From NCBI GenBank assembly GCA_039881045.1, contig JAYWVB010000019.1, positions 186,001 to 250,000 of the forward strand: a stretch of 64,000 nucleotides of DNA, read 5' to 3'. Positions 46,470-59,809 of the stretch are shown in pieces. Numbering within the stretch: position 1 is the stretch's first letter; every line of letters starts with the position of its first letter. The stretch comes from Chaetomium olivaceum. Its lineage: Eukaryota > Ascomycota > Sordariomycetes > Sordariales > Chaetomiaceae. A program made the position numbers and the translations under genes. The notes below the pieces were generated by a model. It ran no database searches, was not told the DNA's origin, and was given only the letters and a program-made list of their open reading frames with translations.

Positions 46470-47068
46470 GGTCGGGTCTTGGGATGGCGGGGATGTGGGC
46501 GGCGAAAGAGCTAGCGAGTGAGAGGTGTCGCGGAAACGGCGGCAGTCGCTCGCGTTATAAAATTGGTGTATTGGATCTCCGATATCTGATCCCGGCGCGG
46601 GGGATAACGGTCGGGCTGGGGCGATTCAGGTTGTTTGGTGGGTTTGGTGGGCTTTGGTTGGAAGGGAGTGGAAGCTTAATAGATCCGTGCGGGCAAGGCA
46701 GGCAGCTTGGTTACGCGATGCTGCTTGCCGCCTGAGGCGAGGCGCCCAACCAGCGGTCAGCTCCACTAAGCTCGATAGCCGCTCCTTGGGAGCTGGGGCC
46801 AACAGCCGCCCCTCCGGCCCCGGCGCATTCAAAATCCGCTCCATTCCTCTCCCATGTCGAACATTATGAAGGAGCCGAGAGTTATTCGCACCGTCCTTAT
46901 CGGCCCAGCATTGTCTTATCGCCCCTCGCAGCCATGAATTTTTGGTGGACACTGCCTGGGTTTTGGAGGGGTTCACAGGCGGACATCATCAACTAACGAC
47001 CTCTCGATTAACGAACAAGCCCCCGACCCACCCAGCAAGCTCGTGGTTTTCCACGGCCATTCGCAGCC
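46470..47068. promoter_or_regulatory. Bidirectional promoter region, RPN1 / RIO2
   Basis: About 600 bp between two divergent housekeeping starts, with a GTTATAAAAT TATA-like string near 46553. No specific factor sites are asserted. Confidence 0.5.
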
Positions 47069-48384
47069 ATGAAGTTAGATACGAGAGCCATGCGCTACCT
47101 GACGGCGGAAGATTGGAGGGTTCTCACAGCCGTTAGTTCCCTCCCATTCGGTTCCCCTGTTGCCCATCACCCCACTAACACGGCCTTCCACTCCTCCAGG
47201 TAGAGATTTGTAGCAAGAACCATGAGCTCGTTCCAACCACCTTGATTGAGAGGACGGCTCGCCTTAAGGGCGGTGTCAGCGGTGTGCACAAGTCCATCTC
47301 GGCCCTCGCCAAAGTCGGCCTGATTTCACGCATGAAGGAAGCCAAGTACGACGGCTACCGGCTCTCATACGGCGGGCTCGACTACCTCGCCTTACATACA
47401 CACGCTTCGCGCAAGCACGTCTACAGCGTTGGCACCCGTGTTGGTGTCGGCAAGGAGAGCGACATCATGATCGTAGCCGACGACAAGGGCACGCAGAAAA
47501 TCCTCAAGATCCACCGCCTCGGACGCATCTCGTTCCGCACCGTCAAGTCCAACCGTGACTACCTCAAGAAGAACCAGTCCGGTTCCTGGATGTACCTCTC
47601 GCGCCTCGCCGCCATCAAGGAGTACGCCTTCATGCAAGCCCTGCGGGAAGAGGGCTTCCCCGTGCCCGAGCCGATCGCCCAGTCGCGGCACACCATCGTC
47701 ATGTCGCTCATCGACGCGCCGCCAATGCGACAGATCTCCTCCGTCCCCGACCCCGCCGCACTCTACGCCGAGCTGATATCCCTGATCCTCCGCCTCGCCA
47801 AGCACGGGCTCATCCACGGCGACTTCAACGAGTTCAACATCCTCATCCGTGAGAACACAATCGAGAACACCAACCCCGATACTACCACCGACACCACCAC
47901 CACCACAGATACCCCCACCGAGACCACCCCCTCCATAACCCTGACCCCCATTCTAATCGACTTCCCCCAGATGGTATCCATGGACCACCAAAACGCCGAG
48001 ATGTACTTCGACCGCGACGTCGAGTGCGTCAAGCGCTTCTTCTCGCGCCGCTTCCACTTCACCAGCACGGAACCGGGTCCCTTCTTCAAGGACGCCAAGA
48101 AGACGGTCGGCCGCGACGGCGTGCGGCGGCTGGATGCCGTCGTTGAGGCCTCGGGCTTCACTAAGAAGATGGCCAAGGACCTCGAGGCCGCCATCCGGGA
48201 GCAGCAAGCCAACCCCAAGAATGATGCCGGCGATTCGGACGAGGAGGAGGACGGGTCTGAGGAAGAGGATGAGGAGGATGAGGTTGAGGGTGAGGACGAT
48301 GAAGGGGGAATTCTAGTTATCGGGGATAAGATCGTAGCGACCGAGGAAGGGTTAGAGAAACTAACAATCAATGATGGGACTTGA
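47069..48384 (+). CDS. RIO2: RIO2 atypical protein kinase, 40S maturation factor
   Basis: Two exons: 47069-47131 and 47200-48384 (415 residues). The N-terminal winged helix (MKLDTRAMRYLTAEDWRVLT) and RTARLKGGVSG, then the RIO nucleotide loop VGVGKESDIMIVADDKG, define Rio2. The catalytic loop is HGDFNEFNILIRE and the metal-binding motif is ILIDFPQMVSMDH, then the FDRDVECVKRFF helix. Rio2 binds pre-40S and is needed for late 18S maturation. Between catalytic and metal motifs sits an unusual Thr/Asp-rich insert (about 47860-47945). The C-terminal DEEED tract matches the usual acidic tail. It shares a divergent promoter with RPN1. Confidence 0.92.
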
Positions 48385-48967
48385 ATAAACATGGTTACAA
48401 TGCTACCCGTCATTTCTCCGCCTTAGTATCATCTTGAACCTGCCAAATTGCCAAAATCATGCCACGAGATGAACCAGCACACTCGCAAATCCGTAATCAA
48501 GTTATTATGCTCCTTGTCGAGCATCCACAACGCAGCATCAATAACACAGAATGCACAACACAAAGTGGCGCGATCTCTTCCATTTGATCGATACTGCTAT
48601 GCTCAGCTTTCGTAATCGAAGTCCAAGTCCCTGTAGAAAAACTGAACAAAAGTACAAAGAGTATTTGTGGCTGCCCTCCCCACGCCCTCCACTACCGACT
48701 AAGAGTCCGTCCCTAAGATTGTTCTATCCCAGTTCGACATAGTAGAGAAGTTCATTATGTGAGCTGACAACCACTTTGCCCCGAGTCCGAGTCGCGCCCG
48801 CCCGAGGCCATTGTGACCATAGCAAAGAAAGCAAGATGACGATAGTGAAGTATCCGATATCGTTGCGACAACCCTTTGAGATAAGGAAAGTCTGGTGGTC
48901 CAACAAAAGTCCTACAATGCCCCAACAACTCCTCGACATTATCTTAGGGCGAAGCATCAACGGCCAT
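48385..48967. other. Convergent intergenic region
   Basis: 3' flanks of RIO2 and the RRM gene. No gene is supported. Confidence 0.5.
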
Positions 48968-50951
48968 CTAGGCCTTCTCCGCCTTGACAGTAGGCGAGGA
49001 CTGGGTGCTGCCCTTATTGGCAGTCGGCGAGTCAACAACCGTCGCACCGTCACCGCCCAAGCCGTCATCAGATGACACCGTTCCGGGCACCGAGATGCTC
49101 TGCCTGGAAAGGATATTAGTAGGGATGCTCAGAAAGCTGCCCATCACACTGGTGCTGATCATACTTGGGGGTATGTCCCACGCTCTGGCCCATGATAGAA
49201 CCTGCACTCGCGCTGCTTCCCAGGTTGGTACGGATGGAAGGCACACGGGGTGCAAAGAGGCTGGCCATAAGTTAGTCTCCAATCCCAACCTTTGGTGGCA
49301 CAAACAAAAACGTACCCATTGGTTCCTAGGTCAGCGCGGCGGTTCCACGGAGCAGGGCTGTAAATGCTGGGGTGAATCCCGACGTCGGCTGTGCCATAAG
49401 CACCAATGTTGTACTCGTTGGTACGGAACTGGCGCCGCTCGGCAGTGATGCGCTTGAGTTCCTTCTGGGCTGGCGTGTCCGCATAGCGGACCTGCATCAA
49501 CATTCCCTCTTCTCCAATCGAAGCACCGTGGTACTTCTTAATTATGTCCTCGCATTCGTCCCGCGTCTCAAAACTGTCGCGAGGATTAGTGTGCTGTGAT
49601 CAGATCCACGGCATGAGTCCCCACTCACCGAGCGAAACCAACACCACGGCTGTTGCCCATGCTGTCACGAAGAATCTTGCTGGAGACGACATGATAGCCA
49701 GCAAAGATTGCGTTCAGCTCCTATCATGTATTAGTCGACGGAAACTCAAACTCTTAGCCGAAGCAACTCACCGATTCGTTCAGGCGCTTAGGCAGGTTAG
49801 ACAAGTACAGGTTGGTAGACAACTCATCGCCCTCGGCCTTGAGCCTCGCGTTGAAGCTCTCCTATCTCGAAGTCAGTGCTGAACGCACCTGAGTCGGCCA
49901 TGAAGGGGAAAATCTTACCCGAGCGAAGCCGACTTCATACCCAAGATGATAGAAACCTCGGATGCACTTTTCGGAGTCACGGACATCGGCAAATTTGGCA
50001 AAGCCAAATCTAGAACAATGTTAGTCTGGTTTTGATTGGACGTCAGAAGAATACATACCCTTTGCAAGCACCAGTCGAAGTGTCGATGATGGCCTTGCTC
50101 TGCTCGACCTTACCGAAGCGAGACGCATATCGATGCAGGAGCTCGTCGTCCGTAGTGGGATGGAGCCCGCGAATGTAGACATTGCGGTTTCCATGAATCC
50201 TATTCTCTAGGCACTGCTCTATCGACTTGGTGTGGCTGGGGGGTGTAAAGACTGCCGGTACGGCCTCCGGAATGGGCGGGTTCTGCTTGAGAAGCTCCAA
50301 GAGGCTTTCATCGATGGGCTGGGGAGCCTTGGGTGCGACGACCTGCTCTGGGGAAGGAGTTGTGTAGCTGGAACGGAAAACCGCGACTCTCGAGGAGTTA
50401 GCGCGCTCTGACGCACTGCCGAAGAAGGGAGTCGCGGGAGTCGACTCGGTGGTGGAATATGAGCCACGGCGATTATCGAGGCCAGGGACCTCACTGCTGC
50501 GGTCAGCGTAAGATGCCACCCGGCCCGGTGTGTACGGCATGGCATGGTAAGGAACGGGCAGTGGAGCGAACCCGCTCTGAACCGGATATTGGCCAGAGAC
50601 TCCGAACGAATATGCCGCCTCGTGCGGCATGCCGACATGGACCGGGACTGAGTGGTAGCCCTGATAGGCGACAGACTGCTCTTGAGGGCCACAGTAAGCA
50701 TGATGAGCCTGCATCTGTGACATCGTCGAGGCGCTAGGGATGCCAGGACCAGCCGGGAGGGCCAGTGTGCCAAACTGGTTGACCACGGCGCCAATGGCAT
50801 CCGAGTGGTGACCGATATGCTGACCATGAGAAGCTGGGCTCTCGTGCTGGGGACCGTGTCCCATTTGAGCGCTCAAGTACGCAGGATAAGAGGCGTGGCG
50901 ATGGTTTCCAGTGTCCGAAGACATGGCCGCGTTGACACGGTAGTGAGTCAT
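48968..50951 (-). CDS. RBMS/MSSP-type RNA-binding protein with two RRMs
   Basis: A start at 50951 (MTHYRVNAAMSSD) and several exons; the first two are 50951-50059 and 50009-49919. The first half is a disordered His/Gln/Pro-rich region. RRM1 starts NVYIRGLHPTTDDELLHRYA and continues after an intron with GFGFAKFADVRDSEKC. RRM2 starts NLYLSNLPKRLNE and has SSKILRDSMGNSRGVGFARF. The pairing of YIRGL and YLSNLP with GVGFARF matches RBMS-family single-stranded nucleic-acid binders. The tail ends SSPTVKAEKA after a GTATGA intron with a CTACTAAT branch site. An intron with TTCTAG acceptor sits 9 nt before the ATG, so the 5' UTR is spliced. Confidence 0.85.
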
Positions 50952-53900
50952 GATACAGGCTAGAATAAGTGATTAGCCTTGTTGAAACTGAAGTAAAAAG
51001 AAGTGAATAGAGTTGACCCAAATAGCCAGCAGATGAAACAGGTCGAGGTTGGAGGGGGCTTGTGGTAGAAACACTCGGAGAGGAGAGGTTTCGGTACACA
51101 CCTTGTTGTTTGCACGTTTCTTGACAAATGAGTACTTCTGCAAAAAGGTTTGTTAACGAAAAGGCCGCTGTGAAATAACAAGTCGAGGGGGGAGGTGGTT
51201 GTTGATGGATGTATGACGAGGGCGGAGACAAAGCGGAGGAGGAGGAGAAGGAAGGGCGGATCATAAAACAAGACGAAGAACGAAGAAGACCCGACCAAGG
51301 AGAAGGTTGAAGAGGTCCTGGAAAGAGAGGGAAACGCGTGGTCTGGAAGTTGGGGTTTTCGTGTTTTGACGCGTGGACTTACCTCCAAAATCGACCCTGA
51401 CAGATTGCTGCAGGATCACAGAGATGTAGAGTATCGACGACAAGAAACCGAGCCACTCGACGGCAATGTTAGTACCAAAGAGTCGAATGCAAGCGAGTGA
51501 TGAGGGGAGGTAAGAAGATGGATCGAGCTATCAGCAAGATGAATGGAAGAGACTGCGGTGGTTGGTCTGGGATGAGGGTGGGAGTGTTGATGCTGTAATG
51601 ATCGGAAGCAGAGTCCACGACGGTCCAAAATTATTTGGGCTTGGGTGCGAAAAGAGAGGATTTTAAATCGTGGTCCGGGTGCAAGGGCTCCTGCCACCTG
51701 TGAAGGGACGGGAGAAGAGGAAGCAGGTAACCTAGAGACTTCCAGGTTGGAAGGCGCGTGGTCGTTGCTTGACCTTGCCCGGACCTGCTCGGGATTCATT
51801 GCCCGCCACCGCCAAAGCTGACCTGCCCAACTTGGAAGATAAGTGTTGAGATTCTATTACAGGCGGCGTGGCACTTTGCGCATGCCATAAACGCTATCAA
51901 GGAGCAAACGATGAAGTTGACTAAAAGAGCAACAACTTGAAGATGATGCGATGGCAGAAAAGGTTTCTGAACTCACCTCCTGAACTCGAGCTGATAACCC
52001 GAATACCTAAGCGATCAAGGTATGATGCTGGGTTCTACAGTATGCTTGATCTGTAAATTGCAAGTAGGAGCTTCCAAAAAGGATTGTTGAAGAAGTTCGG
52101 TGGTTTCAAGGTAAGGTAAGGTAGGTTGGTCCCGGCGATTTGGTACCAAAAGAAAGTTAAGAAGGAGGGACGGTACGGGAATCAATGCGGGTTTCCTCGT
52201 TATTGGGCAACTGTTTGGCGGAGGAAGGAGCGGACTTCCATCCAGGTAGGTGATAATAACCTGAAAACGATGCAAGTTCGAGTGACTCTGCCAGACTTGG
52301 GCGCCTAAGGCACACGGTAGGTGACGTCCCGGGTGCTATCGACCGGATACTAACTCAACTCAACTGAACCCACCTACTTGATGTCGCTTGAACGCACTGA
52401 TAGACACCCGACAGTAACGTCAAGTTGATGACGGCCCGACTTATGAGCCAGTATGGCCCTCGCAACGGTTAGATCTTGTCGATACTGGGTGACTGAAATC
52501 CGGTTGCGTTTCTGTATCCTCTGCTTGCCCCGGTGTTAACTTTCTTCTCCTTCCCTTGCTCCTGTCTCAGCACTGGAACTGATAAGGATTGGTCAAAAGT
52601 CGAAACAGAACGAAATCAGAGAAAACTAGGACGTGTATCCTAATTCTCACTGTGTGGGATAATCGATCTCCAACATTTCCAATGCATGTCGACGTCCAGA
52701 CTGGAGGCGGTAGTCGTTACAAACAAGGCCCTTGAGGGGTGTCGTCAAGGTGCACCAATTATCACACGGAGGTGCTTCGTTTCGCATTGACCGAGGTCCT
52801 AGTGATATATCGTGTGGTGCGTCGGATAGGATATCTGCAGCCCCGGTCAGCCAGCATGCTGCTTTTATGATGTTATTTGACAGGGACCGACTTGGCCTTC
52901 CCTGGCACACAAGAGCCTCTGGCCGTTTAGCGACTCGCAATTGTGGTGGTCGATGGGGCGACAACGGTAAAATCTCTCATCAAGAGGCTCTTCAAGCCCC
53001 AAGCTATCTTTCCGCTCCTAGAACTTGTGGCTAAGTGAATACTTGCTAACAATACTGGGATAGAAATACTATAAGTGGAAGAAGAAGAAGCACTGAAGAA
53101 CGACGAACACCAACACGGACATCAAGCCTTTTAGTATGCAAGATGGGCAAGTGCCACCTGCAGCCCTCAGAGGGCGCACCCCCCCAAACGACGCGGGCGG
53201 ACAGGAGACTCTGCAACCAAGCGCCTCACGCTATAGACGAGTTCGTCTTTTGTTGAGCGGGGGTTGGTACCGTATCCGAAGATGAGGCGAGACACCTTCA
53301 ACCCACGATCGCCACGGGAGGCTTTCCGACCGGGCGGTTACATAACGGGCCACGAAATGGGGACACGGGAGCGGCGGGATGAGAAGCAGAAGAGCCAACT
53401 TGACCCAAGACACGGGCATGATCGCCACGGCGTCACAGCCCCCAAACTTCCTCCTGTCTACACCATTGGCAATCTACTGATTGGCGTGAACGGGAAGAAG
53501 AAGGAAACCCCTTGCCTGGGCTGCCCCCTTTGGGAAACATGGCGTTGCGATGGCGAGCGAACGAAGCTAGAGGCGGGCATGCACGGCGACAGACTGGGAT
53601 TGGGGAAGGTGATACCGCAGCAGCGCCATCGTCTCTCCAGCCGCTTGGCCCGACCCGGAGAAGTACAAACTAGGTACAGTACCTAGGTACTTGAGGTATG
53701 AGCACGGGAAACAACAAGTGGTTGGCTCGCTAGGTGTGGCTCTCGATCGTTGAAGCCATTGGTTGGTGTAATCGGGAGGCATGTCTTAGATTAGAATGCC
53801 AAATTCTCCGCTGGCTTCCGCCCATCTTCGCATGGCGACAGCACGGACAGCAAAACCTTTGACGAGTTTGAACGTTCACTGCATCGCTGTGGGGGGGAGT

Positions 53901-54822
53901 AAAGGAGTATCAACTGCTGCCGATAGTGTAGGCTGCCTCTGACTTGGGGAAATGTTGGGTTATTTGCACCTATAGTGAAACCGAGACCTCAGCAAAGACT
54001 CTCGTAACTAAGGGAGCTGAAATGGGTTCCTCATTCGGGTTGTCTTCCTTCCCTCCCTACCTTATAGGTAGCCTAAGGCAAGCCACCATGTCAAAAAGCA
54101 AACTATGACATAAATGACCGACTTCATGACACCTACAACCAAACCCGAAGGGAAACAACGAACGTACCTGAGGGCTGCAAAAAACCATCGGGTGTGTGTT
54201 TCCCCTTCTTTTTCTGCTACCCCGTCACCCAGCGGGCAACATCACGGTCAATGCCAAGAAGGGACCAGAGCTCCGAGACACACACCGGGGAAACATGCAG
54301 CCAGGTCTGTTCGCAAAGCAAGGGTATCCCAAGACCCCGATTTTGGAATCGGGAGATCCCCCGCTCGGGAAGGTCGGAAAACGGGGAACGAAAGATGAGA
54401 GTGGGATTTGGAGACGGGACTTTGGAGAGAGGGCAAGCGGGGCACTCGAGGGGGGGCAGCCACAGTTCGGGGCCCTGGAACATAACACCCAAGACATCGC
54501 CCGCTCGTCCACCCCCGGTCAAGGGTGAATACGTAGATAGATTTGGGTTTAAAGATAATCTCATTCATGTCGTAGTACGGAGAAGAGTTAAAAGCACATG
54601 CGTCCGCGAAAGGGAGATGCGGAACCTGACGGGGTGAAGTGTACAGGAAGGAGGAAAGACACATTATTCTAAAGAACCGGCCGACAGCGAAACCGATGCA
54701 ACATGAACAAAACTCCCATCTATCCCAGAAGCACGCCGGATGATGAATTGCTAACGCTGCCCTGACCTTAGCGCCGCCGCCATTTACACAGTAGCATAAA
54801 TCCCGCTGATAAGCATATTCGT
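50952..54822. other. 5' UTR of the RRM gene and long intergenic stretch
   Basis: The part to about 51800 is CT-rich on the transcribed strand and probably a long, spliced leader of the RRM gene, with small upstream frames. From 52 to 54.8 kb no gene, domain or repeat was recognised. The last part is the 3' flank of the reductase gene. Confidence 0.5.
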
Positions 54823-57027
54823 CTAGGACCAAACGTCCTCCTATTTTGACAGTTAGCAAACCAAGTTGACTCGGATGGCAAAAGTCAAAACGTACCTGGT
54901 ATTGGTTGGTTGCCCGCATCTGCTTGACAATCTCCTCGGCCTTTTCTTCTGGAATGCCGCGCTCGCCACAGAGGATCTGCGCCAGAACGGCATTGACCTC
55001 GCGAGCCATGTTGGCAGCGTCACCGCAGACATAGAAATAGGCCTTCTGCTGCAATAGCTCGTTGACCTCCTTGGCGCGCTCCTTCAACCGGTGCTGGACG
55101 TAGACCTTCTTTGACCCTTCACGAGAGAAAGCGGTGACCATCTCGAACTTGTCGCCAAGCACCTGCTTAGCTTCCTACAGAGGGGGTTAGCAACATTCCA
55201 GGTTGCGACCTTTGCGGGGCGAGTGGAGAATATTTAGTACGTACCTCCCACTCCTCCTTGTATAAGAAGTCTTCGGTCGACTTTCGGCAGCCAAAGAAGA
55301 GGATGGTCTTCCCGACAGCCTGGCCGTTCTCAACCATCTTCTTCCTTTCACGGACGAACCCTCTGAACGGGGCGACACCGGTACCAGGGCCGACCATGAT
55401 GACCGGCCTTGTGGGGTCCGAGGGAAGCTTGAAGTTGGAGTGGCGGACGTGGACCGGGACGTGGATACCGTCGAATCTGTTGCGGGGCCCGGTGATCTCG
55501 TACGTCAGGCCGAAGGGGCTGGGGTTCGGATCGCCATTCTGCTTCTCCTTGAGAGCCAGGAGATAGTTTGTCGCAACACCCCTGAACGGGTCGCCACGGC
55601 CGGGGAGGTTTTGCGACTCGACCACCGCGGTAATAGAGATCAACTTGGGCTGTTCCAGGGAGGAGGACGAGATAGAGTAATAGCGGGGCTGCAGTTTGGT
55701 GACACCTTCAATGAGAGCGGAAAACGGAACATTAGACCATTTCTTGCCCTTGCTCACAACCTCGAGGAGACGAGCGATGTTGAGACAGTGAGCGTTAACC
55801 TTGGAATGGAAGTAATCCTTGTCGCTGCCGAGCTTGGTCATCTCAGCCTTGGACTCATCATCGGGGGCGAAGGCGGCAAGAGTAGCGATGAATTGACGGG
55901 AGACGGGGGCGCAGATTTCCATGTGGTAACGGGCGATGGCGTCGAAGGTGGTCGGGGTCGGGAAAGGTACCTTGGCAGTCGGTTCGAGGGCCTTAACACT
56001 GATAACATTGTGGCGTTTGCTGGTGAGATCGAAGACATCCAAGAAACGGTCGACCTCCTCGCCGGCGTTGGTGGGCCAAACCGCAATGTGGTCACCGGTC
56101 TGGTAGCTCAGGTTGGAGCCACTGATATCGACTTCCATGTGCAGGCAGTTGCGATCCTTGACGCTGAACAGCTCGGAGGACTTCTGGATGGGGGCAATGT
56201 ACGGGTTGTGCGCGTTGAAGGGGCCCTTGGGAGTTCCGTCGAGGTGCGTCTTGTTGGGCTCGCCGAGGTAGACTTCGGGAGCGTCGCGAGTAAGACCTTC
56301 CCTGTCAGTGATGCCAAAAATAGGTTCGTAAACGGCCTCGCGCTCCTCCAGACCCATCTTTTCAGCCAGAGCCGTCCACATGGGGTCCTTCCAAGCCAAA
56401 AAGTCCTCTTCCATGGTGCCGGCGCCATCGTCGCCCTCGCCTGCTTCTCCGATGCGATGGGCGCCGGCGGCCGTCAGAGCCTTGTCAACGTTGCGGACCA
56501 TGGAGTTGTAGTGTTCGTACGTGTTGTTGCCCAGGCCGAATGCGACGTAGTTCAGGTTGCCAAGGGGAGGGTCGTTGTCGAGAGTGAAGGACGGGCTCTC
56601 GCCAGTGATGAACTCGGTGAAATCGACTGCGTTATCCGTGGGCTCGCCTTCGCCGTATGTCGCGAGGACGAACATGACCACCTTGTCGCTGGGGACAGCA
56701 TCCAAGTTGTCGTAGTCGTAGTCTTCCAAATCAGCAACCATGGTCTCGAGGCCCGAAGCGGCTCTTGCCCTCCTTTGCGAGTCTCGACGCGTAATCCTCA
56801 GCGGTACCGGTTTGTGACCCGTAGAAAATGATGCAGTTTTTGCCCGATTCCTCCATCTTCTCGACGATGTTGCGAGTCTTGCCCGCCTTGGCGCCATTAG
56901 CACCAGCGAAAGAGCTGGCGTATGGGTCTTTGGTGACGGCCCAGTATTTCCCCTTGGTGAAGTAGGCCACCGTCCCGAGGAGGATGGCGGCCAGGACGAT
57001 GACGTCCAAGGTGTCGAGTTCGGCCAT
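54823..57027 (-). CDS. NCP1: NADPH-cytochrome P450 reductase (frameshifted)
   Basis: Three exons: 57027-55245, 55174-54896 and 54840-54823. The last ends EDVWS, the canonical reductase C-terminus. A short lumenal N-terminus and anchor (VIVLAAILLGTVAYF) lead to the FMN domain (IIFYGSQTGTAEDYA, VLATYGEGEPTDNA). FAD-binding (RYYSISSSS, RGVATNYL) and NADPH-binding (GPGTGVAPFRGF, FFGCRKSTEDFLY) domains follow. The ER-bound enzyme passes electrons from NADPH through FAD and FMN to P450s and sterol enzymes. One C is extra near 56752, between GKSRFG and LETMVADLEDY. The exon sum of 2080 nt is one over a multiple of three, fitting 692 residues. Confidence 0.92.
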
Positions 57028-59809
57028 GGCGACGAAGAGGAAGGAGGGTCTCGTCGAGTTTGAGATGCGCTGGGCTGCAAAGATCCTTGACGGACAAGCA
57101 GCCTCAAATCACAACACGAGCCTTTGTTAGCGACCGGAACGACAGAGATGCGGCCAGTGAAGTCCGTCTCTCTAGAGCATAGAGTCCACGATTCCCAGAG
57201 ACCGGATCCCGAGATGGGCCGCGGGAAACGATAGCCGTAAAAATGGATACGGACCGATCGGCGTGGCGTCGCCAAAGGTGACCCCGAAACAAACAGACGA
57301 CGGATCCAAGCGGCGGAGAAAAAAAAAAAAAAGGCTGCGGGCGTCGCGGAATTGCAAGGTCGCCACGCGCAATTGGAGAAAAGAAGGCGAGGACACAACC
57401 GGCGAGAAAGCGCGGGAATGTGGAGAGAGAAAAGGGAAGCAAGAAGCGGAAAGGGCGAAGGAAAAGGGGGTGAGGTCAAGAAGATCTGGAAATTTCAACT
57501 AGGATCCGCGGCCGCCTTCGCAGCACTGCAAGCAGCAACTTATCGACAGATAGCCACACCGCACATGCAACCTGGAACCCCCGGCCGGGTAGTCTCGCTC
57601 TCCGTGGCACCACCGTCAGCCCGGCAGGTTTGCCAAGCACAGCCTGCTTACCATCCATGGATGCAGCCTTCCTCGCAGACGGAAAGATGAAGGCGTTACA
57701 GGGGGATTGCCTTAACCCCACAGTTCCTCAACATGTAATGGATGTATTATTCGTATGTATAAGACATTTCAAGGTTTGCCTCCACGCAAACAGAACTTTT
57801 CCCACCGGCATAATACAAGGCATAGGAACTCAGTTAGCACCGTGAGAGACACTCTAGCTTATTTTCTATTCAAAATACAGAAGCTTTGTTTCGTCCAACA
57901 CGATTTGGGCTGATGGAACTCTCACGAAGGTTAAAGAGTCCTGTCATGCCTGCATGACGGAAGTCGAATACGACTCCGAACTTCTGGCGTTTAAGTTTTT
58001 AGATGAACTGTGCGGCTGCGTAGATTCACTCCGCTGGTGCGAGAAAAGTCCCCGATTTCTCCTCGGCCATATCCCGGGCGCTGGCTTAAATGCTGGAGAA
58101 CCTTAGGACATACATGAATTAACAACATACATTTCATCAATATTCGGTTTTATGTACCTTAGTATGGCAACGACACAGGCTTCGTACCTTTGTTATTATT
58201 GTGTAAATGTTGAGAAGCAGCCCCCGCTTACCCCGAACGAAGCTAATTAGCCCAGGGGCGGGCCGCTTGTTCCAATTGATTCGACAACTCGGTTGGAGAC
58301 CCGATCCTTGCTTAGTAGTGAGGACTCAGGCTCAGGACTCTCCTTGCTCTCCCAGGTTCATCATCAACAAATTTCCACCTCTCGACTCGCCAGTGGCTTG
58401 GGGGCGACGGAGCGGGGAAACAAACGCCAAGCAAGTTCAGAAGTCGGCGGTTCGGTTGAGGATTTGGAGTTGCCGCGTTTTCGGCTTGAGAACAACGCAG
58501 CGAGAAAGTGATGGAAGCCCCTCCGCAACAACTCCGACCCCCACACCGCAACCCGGCGGCAGACGTCGGCGGGGCATGCGGCATCGCAGCCGACACCTGG
58601 CCACTTCACCTTTTCTCTCCACTTGTTTCGGCTGAGAGCCGTCTACCTTTACATGGATGTTGACTACGTAAAGCCCGGTACCATGGCCTCATTGTGGCTT
58701 GGAATGTTGACTCAAGTGTGCATTTCACATGGCCGCGCCTGAGTGACGTGATATAATAAAGGAGCTTGCGTGTCATACCTATGTGACTAGAAAGTCAGGT
58801 ACCCGAGAATTCGGGATGATCCCGGGCGTGACCCCACGGCAAGACCCCTCGGGAATCGACTCTTGGCTTCATGTTCATCCCACAGCGACGGACTCGGGAG
58901 ATGCGGAGTGGTTACGATTCAGGTGCCAAAACATGAGGTCACTTGCACACATGTCTTTCTTCCGAAACGCATGAACTTGACATCACATCGAGGAGGCGGC
59001 CTTGTGCTGTTACACCACATGAATACTTGATATTTTCTTTCGACTCTTTGGGACGAAATAATACTGAGTCTTGAGCCGGAGATTTTGTTTGTAGAAACTC
59101 GAAAGACCACGAAGCCACTGCTAGAGCGCTGAACTGTATCCCCATTGGGGTGAAGCCTGCTCTTTGAGTTACTCGAAGCGCGCATACTGTGCAGTCCATA
59201 ATTTAGGCGGATTTGTCTAATCAGAACCACATACACCCACACGTATAGGTAGTTGTCGAAGTTTACTGATGCTTGATGTTCCTATTCTGTAACTTTGCAA
59301 GTGCAACTGGGCACCCTCTGGCCAAAAACAAGGCTAGCTCCAAAGAAAATAATTTGATGTAAGAATAAAAGTGGAAGACAACAAGAAGAGATAGAGAAAA
59401 AATAAAAAATATGAACCGAGTAAAAGTAAAAAGATCTTCCTTAGACTTCCGGAACCGTCGTTTCGTTCCTACATTGTATATACAACTCGAGCTTCTACGC
59501 TTGGAGTCCGGCTTTGGTGCTGGGGAAGTTGGAGAGGGCGGGATAATTGGCAAGCTGTTGTGAGCCCTGGGTAAGGGTGGGGCCAGTCCGTGTGAACGCT
59601 CATTGGCTTACGGCCTTGGACCCCTGAGCCCCCCTTGCTCGGCGGGCAGCACCTCAACGTCTCGAAGCGCGCCGAGTCAAAAGTTGAACAGGACGTTTGG
59701 CGTTGTGCCCGTCTTGCAACAGCATTTCTCTTGTACATTTTTGTCAAGATCCTGCGGTATCGTGATCACATACGACCAGGAGGATCATGCGAGTCGTGGT
59801 TTCTGAACA
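57028..59809. other. Divergent intergenic region, reductase / TAO3
   Basis: About 2.8 kb with short, poorly supported frames only. An A-rich run lies at about 57320-57332. No repeat or gene was recognised, and it must contain both promoters and leaders. Confidence 0.5.

Noticed and set aside
51416..51799. 127-codon minus frame upstream of the RRM gene
   Set aside because: Ser/Pro/His-rich and within the likely spliced 5' leader. It may contain upstream ORFs but is not a supported protein.
54114..54637. Small overlapping frames downstream of the reductase
   Set aside because: They overlap each other on both strands, lack motifs and lie in the probable 3' UTR of the minus-strand gene.
55440..56831. 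463-codon open frame on the plus strand
   Set aside because: It lies entirely opposite the cytochrome P450 reductase, has no family motif and is explained by codon bias of the minus-strand gene.
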